Part shown: positions 8,789 through 18,261 of the stretch, one piece after another
Layout: every line of letters begins with the position of its first letter
Position numbering within the stretch: position 1 is the stretch's first letter
Source of the DNA: Porticoccus sp905181945
GTDB taxonomy: Bacteria; Pseudomonadota; Gammaproteobacteria; Pseudomonadales; Porticoccaceae
Direction of reading: 5' to 3'
Length of the DNA: 64,000 nt
NCBI RefSeq assembly: GCF_047729555.1
Contig: NZ_CP159825.1
Span: 62,001-126,000, forward strand
The notes under the pieces: generated by a model
What the model was told of the DNA's origin: nothing
Database searches by the model: none
Seen by the model: the letters and a program-made list of their open reading frames with translations, nothing else
Translations under genes and position numbers: made by a program

Positions 8789-11065
8789 ATGTCTATTCTC
8801 GAATCACTACGAAAAATTGTACAAGAAGCTAATTCAGCTAAAAACTTTGATGAAGTTCTCAATGTCATTGTACACCAAGTTAAGAACACTATGGATACAT
8901 CAGTGTGCTCTGTGTATCTTTATAACAAAAAGGACGATAACTATGTCCTTATGGCAAGTGATGGCCTTAATCTAGATGCTGTTGGTTCAGTTTGCTTACC
9001 TTCTGGCAAAGGACTTGTTGGTTTGGTAGCTTCGCGCGCAGAGCCAATTAATCTTGAAGAAGCTTCTGTGCATCCTAGATTTGCCTTTTTCCCCGAAACA
9101 GATGAACAGTTATTCCACTCCTTTTTAGGCTCACCAATTATTCACCAGCGAGTAGTTCTTGGTGTGCTGGTCGTACAGGATAAGCAGACTCGTCGCTATG
9201 ATGAGAGCGAAGAGTCTTTTCTTGTGACAATTGCCGCCCAGCTGTCTGGCGTTATTGCTCATGCTAATGCTACAGGTGAGCTGAATCGAACGCTTAATCC
9301 TCAAGATACACCCACCAATGAGCGTATTTATTCTGGTGTAGCAAGCGCCCCAGGAATTGCTATAGGCACTGTGATAGCAATGCATTCTCATACTGCCTTA
9401 CAGGCTACTCCTTCAAGACAAGCGATAGATGTTGACACAGAGCTTATTTTATTTCGAAAGGCGATGAGTCTGGTTAAAAGTGATATGCGTGCCCTAGATA
9501 AAAGTATGGTGGGAATATTAAGCGATCAAGAGCGAGCCCTGTTCGATGCCTACGTATGTATGCTAGATGATCAGGCTTTGGGTGGAGAAGTTATTGTACT
9601 TATTAACGAAGATGGTCTTAGTGCACAAAGTGCATGGACTCAAGTTATATTAAGTCACATTAATATGTTTAAAAGTATGACCGATTCGTACTTACGAGAG
9701 AGGGCTTCTGATCTAGAAGATCTGGGGAGAAGGGTACTAAGTTATCTTCAAGAGACTGAAACTAAACGTACAGTATTTCCGGATAATATTGTCCTCGTAG
9801 GTGAGGATCTATCAGCTGCTTCTTTTGCTAGTGTTCCGCTAGAAAAAATTGTTGCTATCGCCTCTGTTAAAGGCTCCCGTAATTCGCATTTGGCAATTCT
9901 TGGTCGAGCTATCGGTATTCCTACGGTTATGGGCGCGATCGATCTGCCTTGGGGTAACTTGGACGGTGAAGAGGTTATAGTTGATGGTCACAATGGACAT
10001 GTTATTGTTTACCCAAATACTTCATTGCGTAAAACCTATGAGAGCCAAGTCCTTGAAGAAAAACTATTAGCGGCCGATCTTGAAAAATTTTTAGATCAAC
10101 CCTGCGAAACCTCTGATGGACATAAAGTTTCTTTATGGGTAAATACCGGCTTGCGCATTGATTCAATGTTGTCGCTCGATCGAGGTGCTGAGGGTGTAGG
10201 ACTTTATCGAAGTGAAATCCCATTCCTAATGCTGGACCGCTTTCCGTCTGAAGAAGAGCAGCGTAAATCCTATCGTGAGCAATTAGAGATGTTCTCCCCC
10301 AGGCCCGTCACTATGAGGACTTTAGATATTGGGGGCGATAAGGATTTATCTTATTTCCCCATTGAAGAGGAAAATCCATTTCTTGGTTGGCGAGGCATCA
10401 GAGTCTGTCTTGATCACCCCGAAATTTTTTTGGTGCAACTTAGAGCCATGATGAAGGCTAGCCTGGGGCTAAACAATCTCAGTATATTGTTGCCTATGAT
10501 AGCCAGCATGACTGAGTTAGACAGCGCCTTGGTGCTAATTAATCAAGTTTATAACGAGCTTACACAAGAGGAGGGATATGAGATTCAAAGGCCTCATGTA
10601 GGCATAATGATTGAGGTGCCAGCAGCAGTTTACCAAATTCATGAGTTTGCCCGTAAAGTTGATTTTCTCTCTGTTGGCACTAATGATCTAACTCAATATC
10701 TATTAGCAGTTGATCGAAATAACTCAAGAGTTGCCGATCTGTATGATTTTTGTCACCCCGCTGTCTTGAGAGCGCTTAGGGTTATTGCCAGTGGAGCAAA
10801 GGATGAGTGTACTCCCATTAGCGTTTGTGGAGAGATGGCAGGTGACCCAATTGGGGCCATACTGTTGATGGCTGCAGGCTTCAGTGTGCTTTCTATGAGC
10901 GCCACCAGCCTATTAAAAGTCAAAGCTATGTTACGTCAAGTGAGCTTAGTGGAGGCGAAGCAGTTGCTTGAAGATGTATCCTTAATGCCAGATGCTCAAT
11001 CTGTCAGAAATTATGTGGAGCAAGCGCTTAACAAGGCTGAAGTTTCAGGACTTTTTAGTCGTTAA
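8789..11065 (+). CDS. ptsP: Phosphoenolpyruvate-protein phosphotransferase PtsP (EI-Ntr)
   Basis: First enzyme of the nitrogen-related phosphotransferase relay, passing phosphate from PEP to NPr and then EIIA-Ntr. Order: an N-terminal GAF domain (about residues 1-165) that senses glutamine/2-oxoglutarate in homologues; a helical HPr-binding region; the phosphohistidine domain with NSHLAILGRAIGIPTVMG (His367); and the PEP-binding barrel with RTLDIGGDK, SVGTNDLTQY and VCGEMAGD (Cys680). At 758 residues it is full length. The ATG follows rppH by two bases, so translation is probably coupled. All catalytic residues are present. Confidence 0.96.
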   Translation: MSILESLRKIVQEANSAKNFDEVLNVIVHQVKNTMDTSVCSVYLYNKKDDNYVLMASDGLNLDAVGSVCLPSGKGLVGLVASRAEPINLEEASVHPRFAFFPETDEQLFHSFLGSPIIHQRVVLGVLVVQDKQTRRYDESEESFLVTIAAQLSGVIAHANATGELNRTLNPQDTPTNERIYSGVASAPGIAIGTVIAMHSHTALQATPSRQAIDVDTELILFRKAMSLVKSDMRALDKSMVGILSDQERALFDAYVCMLDDQALGGEVIVLINEDGLSAQSAWTQVILSHINMFKSMTDSYLRERASDLEDLGRRVLSYLQETETKRTVFPDNIVLVGEDLSAASFASVPLEKIVAIASVKGSRNSHLAILGRAIGIPTVMGAIDLPWGNLDGEEVIVDGHNGHVIVYPNTSLRKTYESQVLEEKLLAADLEKFLDQPCETSDGHKVSLWVNTGLRIDSMLSLDRGAEGVGLYRSEIPFLMLDRFPSEEEQRKSYREQLEMFSPRPVTMRTLDIGGDKDLSYFPIEEENPFLGWRGIRVCLDHPEIFLVQLRAMMKASLGLNNLSILLPMIASMTELDSALVLINQVYNELTQEEGYEIQRPHVGIMIEVPAAVYQIHEFARKVDFLSVGTNDLTQYLLAVDRNNSRVADLYDFCHPAVLRALRVIASGAKDECTPISVCGEMAGDPIGAILLMAAGFSVLSMSATSLLKVKAMLRQVSLVEAKQLLEDVSLMPDAQSVRNYVEQALNKAEVSGLFSR

Positions 11066-11194
11066 TATCTATATTGATTGTCGCTATTACTAGCTTCATG
11101 GTTAGATGGGTTGGTTATAAGAAGTCATTGAATTTTACCCAAGATAGATAACAGTAGTATTATCACTGAAACTATCCTTAGCTAAAGTTGTTAC

Positions 11195-12016
11195 ATGCTA
11201 ATTTATCCAGAAATCGATCCTATTATTTTTTCCTTTGGGCCCCTAAAAATCCATTGGTATGGGTTAATGTACTTGCTTGGTTTTTTTGTGGCTTGGAGAA
11301 TTGCACTTTTTCGTAGCCAATCGAATTGGTCGCCCATACGCAAAAATCAAATAGAAGATCTAATTATTTGTAGTGCCTTCGGGGTAATATTTGGTGGTCG
11401 TTTTGGTTACGTAGTGTTTTATAATTTTGAACAATGGCTTCTGGACCCTCTATGGTTGCTGCGCATCTGGGAGGGAGGAATGTCTTTTCATGGCGGATTG
11501 CTGGGTGTTTTGGTGGCACTTTGGTGGTATAGCCGAAAAATAAATAAGTCTTTTCTAGCTTTAGGTGATTTCGTGGCACCTTTGGTCCCGATAGGTCTCG
11601 GTTTAGGCCGTATAGGTAATTTTATGGGTCAAGAGCTTTGGGGTAGACCAACTGATTCTTGGGTAGGAATGATATTCCCCAATGATCCTGACCAGCTATT
11701 AAGGCATCCTTCTCAACTCTACGAGTGCTTTTTGGAAGGCCTGCTGCTTTATATTGTGTTGATTGTAGTCTCACGAAAACCGCGACCGAGGGGTGCTTTA
11801 GGGGGCTTATTCTTGTCGCTCTACGGTAGCTTTAGATTTATTGTTGAGTGGTTTCGAGAGCCAGACATTGCTATTGGTTTCGACTTATTTGGGTGGATGA
11901 CAAGAGGCCAGTTATTGAGTTTGCCTATGATATGCATCGGTACAACACTTATTATATATGCTTATTTTAGCGCTAACTTTAATAGGAAATTGGTTGATAA
12001 AAGAGGCCAAGAGTAA
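11195..12016 (+). CDS. lgt: Prolipoprotein diacylglyceryl transferase
   Basis: Inner-membrane enzyme that transfers diacylglycerol from phosphatidylglycerol to the lipobox cysteine of prolipoproteins. About seven hydrophobic segments are visible. Signatures are the N-terminal IHWYGLMYLLGF, the catalytic MSFHGGLLG, the Lgt signature GRIGNFMGQELWGRPT and the downstream RHPSQLYE. At 273 residues it is the usual length. It is separated from ptsP by 129 bases and ends one base before the thyA start codon, so lgt-thyA-folA is one transcription unit. The putative PBP1b-activating lipoprotein at 5790 would be one of its substrates. Confidence 0.97.
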   Translation: MLIYPEIDPIIFSFGPLKIHWYGLMYLLGFFVAWRIALFRSQSNWSPIRKNQIEDLIICSAFGVIFGGRFGYVVFYNFEQWLLDPLWLLRIWEGGMSFHGGLLGVLVALWWYSRKINKSFLALGDFVAPLVPIGLGLGRIGNFMGQELWGRPTDSWVGMIFPNDPDQLLRHPSQLYECFLEGLLLYIVLIVVSRKPRPRGALGGLFLSLYGSFRFIVEWFREPDIAIGFDLFGWMTRGQLLSLPMICIGTTLIIYAYFSANFNRKLVDKRGQE

Positions 12017-12017
12017 A

Positions 12018-12923
12018 ATGAAGCAATACCTTGATTTAGTCCGACACATAAAGGACAACGGAGTTCGAAAAAGTGATCGAACAGGCACTGGAACACTTAG
12101 TATTTTTGGCTATCAAATGCGATTTGATCTCAGTGAAGGCTTTCCTTTGGTTACTACTAAAAAGGTTCACCTTAAATCAATTATCCATGAATTAATTTGG
12201 TTTATTCAAGGTGATACTAACATCAGATATTTAGTAAAAAATGGGGTAAATATTTGGAATGACTGGCCATTTCAAAATTGGTTAAGGGAGACAAAACAAG
12301 AGCAGAATTTCCCTACGTACTCAAAAGCATGGCGGGAAGAGATGGCCCAGTTTGTGATTCGCATAAAAGAAGATGATGCATTTTCTCAAAAATATGGTGA
12401 TCTGGGCCCCGTTTATGGGCGCCAATGGAGAAACTTTGAAGGGGTCGATCAACTCGCTGGGGTTGTTTCAGATATTCAAAAAAATCCTGATTCTAGACGG
12501 CTAATTGTCTCGGCTTGGAATCCCAGAGATATTCCAGTTATGACTAAGTCTGGATTGCCGCCCTGCCACACTTTGTTTCAGTTTTATGTGGCAGAGGGAC
12601 GACTATCCTGTCAGCTCTATCAGCGCAGTGCCGATGTTTTTTTAGGGGTGCCTTTTAATATTGCATCTTATGCGTTGTTGATGTTAATGATTGCTCAGGT
12701 TACAGGCTTACAGCCTGGAGATTTTGTGCACACGTTTGGAGATGCACACTTGTATGTTAATCATTTAGAGCAGGTCGAAAAACAACTCAGTCGTGTTCCT
12801 CGACCTATGCCAAACATGGCTGTTAATTCATCAGTAACAAGCTTGTTTAATTTTACATATGAAGACTTTAAGCTAGAAAATTATGAGCCTTGCCCTGCAA
12901 TACCAGCACCGGTGGCAGTGTAA
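12018..12923 (+). CDS. thyA: Thymidylate synthase
   Basis: Makes dTMP from dUMP using methylene-tetrahydrofolate and releases dihydrofolate. The start is the ATG at 12018 (MKQYLDLVRHI), one base after the lgt stop; the longer frame into lgt is not used. Seen are the dUMP-phosphate Arg in SDRTGTGT, the catalytic Cys183 in GLPPCHT, RSADVFLGVPFNIASYA and the C-terminal CPAIPAPVAV. At 301 residues it has the roughly 35-50-residue insert (about 80-140) found in the long form, unlike the 264-residue E. coli enzyme. The stop overlaps the folA ATG, linking production of dihydrofolate with its reduction. Confidence 0.97.
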   Translation: MKQYLDLVRHIKDNGVRKSDRTGTGTLSIFGYQMRFDLSEGFPLVTTKKVHLKSIIHELIWFIQGDTNIRYLVKNGVNIWNDWPFQNWLRETKQEQNFPTYSKAWREEMAQFVIRIKEDDAFSQKYGDLGPVYGRQWRNFEGVDQLAGVVSDIQKNPDSRRLIVSAWNPRDIPVMTKSGLPPCHTLFQFYVAEGRLSCQLYQRSADVFLGVPFNIASYALLMLMIAQVTGLQPGDFVHTFGDAHLYVNHLEQVEKQLSRVPRPMPNMAVNSSVTSLFNFTYEDFKLENYEPCPAIPAPVAV

Positions 12924-13426
12924 TGACAGATAAAATGAGACTCTCTCTAATTGTAGCTATGGCTAATAATCGAACTATAGGCCTAAACAACACTCTACCT
13001 TGGCATTTGCCAGGAGATTTGAAATATTTTAAATCTATTACCATGGGAAAACCTATCGTAATGGGCAGAAAAACTTTTGATTCGATTGGCAAGCCTTTAC
13101 CTGGTCGATTGAACATCGTGATTACGCGTAATACTAACTGGTCTTTTAGTGGTGTTGAGGTTGCCTTATCCTTGGATCAAGCAAAAAATATTGTTTCATT
13201 GATGGATGAATCTATGTCGGAGATTATGGTAATAGGTGGGTCTGAAATATATAACACAGCCATCGATCAGGCAGACAGACTTTATATCACTCGAGTGCAA
13301 GCCTCGTTTGAGGGGGATACTTTTTTTCCTTTGTTTGATGAAGAGATTTGGCATGAAGTAAGTCGTCAAGAGCCAGAGCAGCAAGGAGAAACACCCTACT
13401 TTTTTCAAATACTAGAAAAAATTTGA
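12923..13426 (+). CDS. folA: Dihydrofolate reductase
   Basis: Regenerates tetrahydrofolate from the dihydrofolate made by thymidylate synthase. The ATG at 12923 overlaps the last base of the thyA stop (taATGa), so translation is coupled. Motifs are LIVAMANNRTIG, the substrate-binding LPWHLPGDLKYFK (with the usual acidic Asp), MGRKTFDSIGKPLPGR for NADPH and IMVIGGSEIY. At 167 residues it is normal length. ATG 12935 (MRLSLIVAM) is an alternative start. A 153-base gap follows to the convergent argA end, with no convincing terminator. Confidence 0.97.
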   Translation: MTDKMRLSLIVAMANNRTIGLNNTLPWHLPGDLKYFKSITMGKPIVMGRKTFDSIGKPLPGRLNIVITRNTNWSFSGVEVALSLDQAKNIVSLMDESMSEIMVIGGSEIYNTAIDQADRLYITRVQASFEGDTFFPLFDEEIWHEVSRQEPEQQGETPYFFQILEKI

Positions 13427-13579
13427 GGGTTGTTTGCAAGAAAGTTTTTTATTTTTAAGTTAACGTCCCTTGTGGCACACTTGTCTGCACTTGAAGCAAG
13501 CATGGCGTAAGCCTTCACAGCTACACCATCAACAAAGAGTTTAATAATAACAGAGAGGAGTCGAAGGGGTCAGTAATCT

Positions 13580-14920
13580 TCATAGTTTTTTGCAGAAAAC
13601 CTTAGAGTTTCTTTGGAAGTTATAAAGAGATTGGCGTTTTATGGGCAGTTCTTCTAAAGAAGAGCCAATAAAGCCTTTTTCCATAAACCAGTGACTTGCC
13701 TGAACAGTAAGGACAAACAATTGGCTGATTGCCATCTTAGAGGCTTTATTTTCTATAGACCCCAATAACCGGCCAGCATGGCCTTGGTTCATAAACTCAG
13801 GGTGTGTGACAACGCATGCTATTTCTGCTGAAACCCGATCATCTAAAGGATAGAGGGCACAACAACAAATAATAGTACCTTCTGTGTGTTCTATTATGGA
13901 AAACTTTGAAATCTCTAGCTCTAATAGTTCCCGAGACCGCTTTACTAAGGCCCCTTTTTCTTCTTGGGGTGCAATTAATTCCAGAAGCCCTCCGATATCA
14001 TCTATCGTTGCTTGCCGAATAATTTCGTTGCTATTTTTTAAAATTAAAGTGCCTCTTCCGTCGCGAGTGAAGAGTTCTTCTAAAAGCGCACCGTTAGAAG
14101 TATAGCTAATAATGTGACCACGACTGATGTTGCTTTCGCAGGCTTGATAGCACGCCTTAAGTAAGCGTTGCTGTTCCGAGTCTTTATCTGTTTGATTCAG
14201 ACGATTTAACGCTTCACTTAGGGACAAAGTTTTTAATAGCCCCCCGCGATGATCAAAAATACCTTCGTTTTGGCAGAACATAATTAATTTTTCTGCGTTT
14301 AGAGCAACAGCAGCTTGTGCCGCTACATCTTCATAGTTTAGATTGAATATTTCTCCCGTAGGTGAATAACCAATCGGTGAAAGCAATACGATAGCATCGT
14401 CGTTAAGGTGCTTTTGAATAACCGCCTCATGAACCCTTCGAACTTCACCGGCATACTGGAAGTCCACACCATCCTTTATACCTATTGGCTTTGCAGTAAT
14501 AAAATTACCGCCTACAACTTGTATTCGTGAGCCGTGCATAGGGGAATTGACCGCTCCGATAGAGAGCATTGCCTCGATGTTGATCCTTACGTTCCCCACT
14601 GCATCCTTTAGGTAAGACATAGCAGTAGAGTCGGTAATATCAGTTTGCTTGTTGGATCTTTCATTGAAGCCGGAAATTTTTAGGCGGTCATTTAATTGAG
14701 ATTTAGCTCCATGTACTAAGACAAGCTTAATGCCCAGACTATGCAGTAAAGCAATATCAAGAATTATGTTGGCAAAATTTTCATGGCCCACCGCCTCTCC
14801 GCTAAAGGCTAGCACAAAAGTTTTACCCCTATGGGTGTTTATATAGGGGGACGTGTCGCGGAGGAATTTCACGTGCTCAGTCACTGTATTTGCTTCGCCC
14901 ATTTGATGGTTAGCTTTCAT
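13580..14920 (-). CDS. argA: Amino-acid N-acetyltransferase (N-acetylglutamate synthase)
   Basis: First step of arginine synthesis, acetylating glutamate with acetyl-CoA. It has the classical two-domain structure: an amino-acid-kinase fold (about residues 25-290, with VLVHGAKSQLNDRL and the YEDVAAQAAVAL region) and a C-terminal GNAT domain (about 300-446, IRQATIDDIGGL and QGHAGRLLGSIE). At 446 residues it is the usual length for the proteobacterial ArgA. It is divergent from ilvE across a 259-base region and convergent with folA. No clear ARG box was found. Feedback inhibition by arginine is a family property, not visible here. Confidence 0.94.
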   Translation of the reverse strand: MKANHQMGEANTVTEHVKFLRDTSPYINTHRGKTFVLAFSGEAVGHENFANIILDIALLHSLGIKLVLVHGAKSQLNDRLKISGFNERSNKQTDITDSTAMSYLKDAVGNVRINIEAMLSIGAVNSPMHGSRIQVVGGNFITAKPIGIKDGVDFQYAGEVRRVHEAVIQKHLNDDAIVLLSPIGYSPTGEIFNLNYEDVAAQAAVALNAEKLIMFCQNEGIFDHRGGLLKTLSLSEALNRLNQTDKDSEQQRLLKACYQACESNISRGHIISYTSNGALLEELFTRDGRGTLILKNSNEIIRQATIDDIGGLLELIAPQEEKGALVKRSRELLELEISKFSIIEHTEGTIICCCALYPLDDRVSAEIACVVTHPEFMNQGHAGRLLGSIENKASKMAISQLFVLTVQASHWFMEKGFIGSSLEELPIKRQSLYNFQRNSKVFCKKL

Positions 14921-15089
14921 AGAGTTCTTTTTTAGACGTCTGGAGATGCATCAAAATAAAAGTAATTAACCCTATTATAAATAATGCAGGTTATAAACAA
15001 CAGTGGCCAAGCTAGCCAATTTAAAATTTTAAATATTTTTATTCAAACAAGAATTACTGTAAGAAATTCTTCTTCATAAGACTACGACT

Positions 15090-15118
15090 TTGTTATGAGC
15101 ATTGTTGAGGGCTATAAT
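15090..15118 (+). promoter_or_regulatory. Predicted sigma-70 promoter of ilvE
   Basis: TTGTTA at 15090-15095 and a perfect TATAAT at 15113-15118 are separated by 17 bases. The -10 lies about 60 bases upstream of the ilvE ATG at 15180. This is the cleanest promoter-like pair seen in the argA-ilvE divergent region. The LPS genes that follow ilvE with little or no spacing may be read from it too. Confidence 0.6.
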
Positions 15119-15179
15119 TCATCTTCGAAGCTTATAATAAGCGTGTCTGATTAAAATATATTTTATGTAGGAGTATTAG

Positions 15180-16109
15180 ATGTCATTTGCCGATAGAGAT
15201 GGTTGGATTTGGTTTGATGGTGACATGGTTCCTTGGCGTGATGCTAAAGTGCACGTTTTAACCCACACACTTCATTATGGTTTGGGGGTTTTTGAGGGCG
15301 TTAGAGCATATGAAACTGAAGAACAAGGTGCCGCCATTTTTCGTCTGCAAGAGCACACTGATCGTTTGTATGGGTCGGCAAAAATTTTAAACATCAATAT
15401 ACCTTATACCAAGGAGCAGCTAAATGAAGCCCACAAATTGGTGGTTCGTGAGAATGGACTGCATCAGGCATATTTGCGTCCTATGGTATTTCTTGGCTCC
15501 GAAGGAATGGGTTTGCGTGCAGAAGGACTGAAGGTCCATGTAATAGTTGCAGCTTGGGATTGGCCGTCATACATGTCCCCTGAAGCATTAGAGCAGGGCA
15601 TTAAAGTTCGCACGTCTTCATATACTCGGCATCACCCAAACATTGCTATGACAAAAGCGAAGGCTAATGGTAACTACATCAACTCCATGTTGGCATTAAG
15701 GGAAGCCTTGGAATGTGGCTGCGAAGAAGCCCTAATGTTAGATGTGGAGGGATTTATTGCTGAAGGCAGTGGTGAAAACGTTTTTATTATTAAAAATGGA
15801 ATTGTTTATACCCCAGAGCTCAGCTCTTGTCTCGATGGAATAACGCGTAAAACTGTCATGCAGTTGGCAGAAGAAGCTGGTTATAAAGTTATCGAAAAGC
15901 GTATCACTCGAGATGAAGTGTATATTGCAGACGAGGCGTTTTTTACAGGCACTGCGGCAGAAGTGCTTCCTATTAGAGAGCTAGATGGCCGAATTTTGGG
16001 TGCTGGACATCGGGGCCCTGTCACAAAACTTATGCAGTCGCAGTATTTTGATTTGGTTCGAGGTCGGGTAGCCAAACATTTGGACTGGCTTGCCCCTGTA
16101 GGAAAGTGA
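15180..16109 (+). CDS. ilvE: Branched-chain amino acid aminotransferase
   Basis: PLP enzyme that interconverts valine, leucine and isoleucine with their 2-oxo acids. The family elements are HTLHYGLGVFEGVRAYE, the PLP-binding Lys159 in AMTKAKANGNY, EALMLD, GEGSGEN-like AEGSGENVF and FFTGTAAEV. At 309 residues it is the usual length. GGAG at 15170-15173 lies seven bases upstream of the ATG, a strong ribosome site. It is first in a tight run with the LPS core genes (the GTGA overlap with waaF), the same order as in Pseudomonas. Its 2-oxoacid products connect with branched-chain acyl-CoA pools that the IcmF enzyme at 51.9 kb could use. Confidence 0.97.
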   Translation: MSFADRDGWIWFDGDMVPWRDAKVHVLTHTLHYGLGVFEGVRAYETEEQGAAIFRLQEHTDRLYGSAKILNINIPYTKEQLNEAHKLVVRENGLHQAYLRPMVFLGSEGMGLRAEGLKVHVIVAAWDWPSYMSPEALEQGIKVRTSSYTRHHPNIAMTKAKANGNYINSMLALREALECGCEEALMLDVEGFIAEGSGENVFIIKNGIVYTPELSSCLDGITRKTVMQLAEEAGYKVIEKRITRDEVYIADEAFFTGTAAEVLPIRELDGRILGAGHRGPVTKLMQSQYFDLVRGRVAKHLDWLAPVGK

Positions 16110-17200
16110 CCGTAGAATTTCCTAGGAAGCCCATGACAGCTAGTAAAAATATGGCACCGAAAAATCAAGCAATAGGGAACAAAGTTTTGGTTGTTGGGCC
16201 ATCATGGGTGGGCGACATGGTGATGGCTCAGTCGCTGTTCATGTTACTTAGACAGCAAGACCCAAACGTATTAATTGATGTGTTGGCTCCGAGCTGGAGT
16301 CGCCCAATACTAGAGCGTATGCCGGAAGTACGTCGAGCGATTGACATGCCTATTGGGCATGGAAGTATTATGTGGGGCGATCGACGCAAAATTGGACTTG
16401 AGTTACGCTTAGAACATTATGCTCAGGCGATCATTTTGCCTAATTCAATGAAGTCCGCATTAATCCCTTGGTTTGCCAAAATCCCATATAGAAGTGGATG
16501 GAAAGGCGAAATGCGCTATGGCCTGCTAAACGATCTTCGTCATTTAGACAAGGGTTCTTACCCCCTAATGGTGCAACGTTTCGCTGCGCTTGCTTTACAT
16601 AAGAGCGCGGAGCTACCAGACAGTTTACCACGGCCAGCTTTGACTGCTGATAGTCAAAATGCGACAGCACTTTTGGTTCGCTTGAGCTTGACGAGCGGGC
16701 GAAAAATTTTAGCTTTATGTCCAGGGGCAGAATTTGGACCTTCCAAGCAGTGGCCTGAAGAGCATTACGCTAAAGTGGCGGCTAATAAGATCTCTGAAGG
16801 CTGGCAGGTTTGGTTGCTAGGTTCTGAGAAAGATAGAAGGGTGGGGCAAAAAATTATTGATAGCTTGTCATTTAATTATCGTGAGCATAGCTACAACTTG
16901 GCTGGTGCTACAAAATTAGGTGACGTGATTGATCTGCTCTCCATTGCTGATGCCGTAGTGAGCAATGACTCAGGGCTAATGCATATAGCTGCAGCCTTAG
17001 GTCGACCTTTGGTGGTGGTATATGGATCCACTTCTCCAAAGTTTACCCCACCTTTGGGAAAGAAAGCAGTTATGTTGTCTGTTCCTGTGGACTGCGGACC
17101 TTGCTTTCAGAGAGAGTGTTCAATTAAGAGCATGAAGTGCCTTAATGATTTATCTCCAACCAAGGTAATTTCAGAGCTATCACAACTGGTTCCCAATTAA
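16106..17200 (+). CDS. waaF: ADP-heptose:LPS heptosyltransferase II
   Basis: GT9 glycosyltransferase adding the second heptose of the LPS inner core on the cytoplasmic face of the inner membrane. Signatures are VVGPSWVGDMVMAQSLF at the N-terminus, the nucleotide-sugar region PGAEFGPSKQWPEEHYA and VSNDSGLMHIAAALGRP. The C-terminal Cys cluster (DCGPCFQRECSIKSMKC) is also typical. The GTG at 16106 overlaps the ilvE stop; ATG 16133 (MTASKNM) has AGGA at five-base spacing and may be the true start. The stop overlaps the waaC ATG by one base, indicating coupled translation. Confidence 0.94.
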   Translation: MTVEFPRKPMTASKNMAPKNQAIGNKVLVVGPSWVGDMVMAQSLFMLLRQQDPNVLIDVLAPSWSRPILERMPEVRRAIDMPIGHGSIMWGDRRKIGLELRLEHYAQAIILPNSMKSALIPWFAKIPYRSGWKGEMRYGLLNDLRHLDKGSYPLMVQRFAALALHKSAELPDSLPRPALTADSQNATALLVRLSLTSGRKILALCPGAEFGPSKQWPEEHYAKVAANKISEGWQVWLLGSEKDRRVGQKIIDSLSFNYREHSYNLAGATKLGDVIDLLSIADAVVSNDSGLMHIAAALGRPLVVVYGSTSPKFTPPLGKKAVMLSVPVDCGPCFQRECSIKSMKCLNDLSPTKVISELSQLVPN

Positions 17201-18261
17201 TGATAAAGGTACTAGTGATAAAAACTTCATCTTTGGGTGACGTTATTCATACACTTCCAGCTATTAATGACGCTATCTCTGCTATCCCAGATATTACATT
17301 TGACTGGGTCGTGGAGGAGAATTTTTCTGAGATCCCTGGTTGGAATTATAGAGTTGATCAGATCATTCCAGTTGCATTAAGGAGGTGGCGCAAAAACCCT
17401 TTTAGATCTTGGTATTCTTCAGAATGGATAGAGTTTAAAAGAAAGATGAGCTTTCAGCATTATGATGCAATAATCGATGCGCAAGGCTTACTGAAGAGTG
17501 CTTGGCTTGCCAGATATGCAAATGGGCAAATATATGGCTTTGACAAATACTCTGCTAGGGAGCCGCTAGCATCAAATTTTTACGATCATCTCGTGAGTGT
17601 GCCTAAAAAATTGCATGCTGTGGAGCGAACTCGGCTTTTATTTTCTAAATCATTAGGGTATTCGCTGGATTTTCGGCGGGGAACATACAATCTTCCTTTT
17701 GAGTCAGACAGACAGCGGTCTGTTGTTTTGCTTCACGGAACTACCTGGGCATCAAAGCATTGGTCTGAAGAGTCGTGGATTAAATTAAGTAGTATGCTTA
17801 TAGATGCAAGTTATCGAGTTTGCTTGCCTTGGGGTGATGAAGGAGAAAGGCAGCGTGCAGAAAGGATTTCTCAAGCATCTGGAGCTAAAGTGCTGCCTAG
17901 AATGTCTCTTACAGAGATAGCTTCAGTCCTGTCAGAGTCGGCTGGATGTATTTCTGTAGATACAGGTTTGGGGCATCTGGCTGCTGCCGTGAATACCCCC
18001 ACCTTAGCTATTTTTGGGCCAACGAATCCATTTTTTACAGGATTCTATGGTCTTCATCAGAAAAACTTAGTCTCGGAATTTAAATGTACTCCTTGCATGT
18101 CTCGAAAATGCTTATACCCTTCAAACTTAGATCAAACAGCACCTTGTTTTGAAGAGCTGACAGCAATTAGGGTGTTTGATGAATTTGTTAGGCTGATAGA
18201 AAAATCGGTTTCCCCGGAAATAATCAGTGTCGTGAACCAGAAAAAGGAATCTAGCGAATGA
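17200..18261 (+). CDS. waaC: LPS heptosyltransferase I
   Basis: GT9 enzyme adding the first heptose to Kdo2-lipid A. It has the N-terminal IKTSSLGDVIHTLPAINDA, the DAQGLLKSAWLARY segment characteristic of WaaC, LHGTTWASKHWSEESW, and SVDTGLGHLAAAVNTPTLA in the C-terminal nucleotide-binding domain. Its ATG overlaps the waaF stop by one base and its end overlaps waaG by four (ATGA). At 353 residues it is normal. Together with WaaF and HldE it builds the heptose region of the core. Confidence 0.95.
   Translation: MIKVLVIKTSSLGDVIHTLPAINDAISAIPDITFDWVVEENFSEIPGWNYRVDQIIPVALRRWRKNPFRSWYSSEWIEFKRKMSFQHYDAIIDAQGLLKSAWLARYANGQIYGFDKYSAREPLASNFYDHLVSVPKKLHAVERTRLLFSKSLGYSLDFRRGTYNLPFESDRQRSVVLLHGTTWASKHWSEESWIKLSSMLIDASYRVCLPWGDEGERQRAERISQASGAKVLPRMSLTEIASVLSESAGCISVDTGLGHLAAAVNTPTLAIFGPTNPFFTGFYGLHQKNLVSEFKCTPCMSRKCLYPSNLDQTAPCFEELTAIRVFDEFVRLIEKSVSPEIISVVNQKKESSE

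Noticed and set aside
11098..11151. Seventeen-codon open frame between ptsP and lgt
   Set aside because: No ribosome site or recognisable sequence; such frames are expected by chance.
13427..13579. Terminator between convergent folA and argA
   Set aside because: T-rich patches exist but no GC-rich stem precedes them on either strand.
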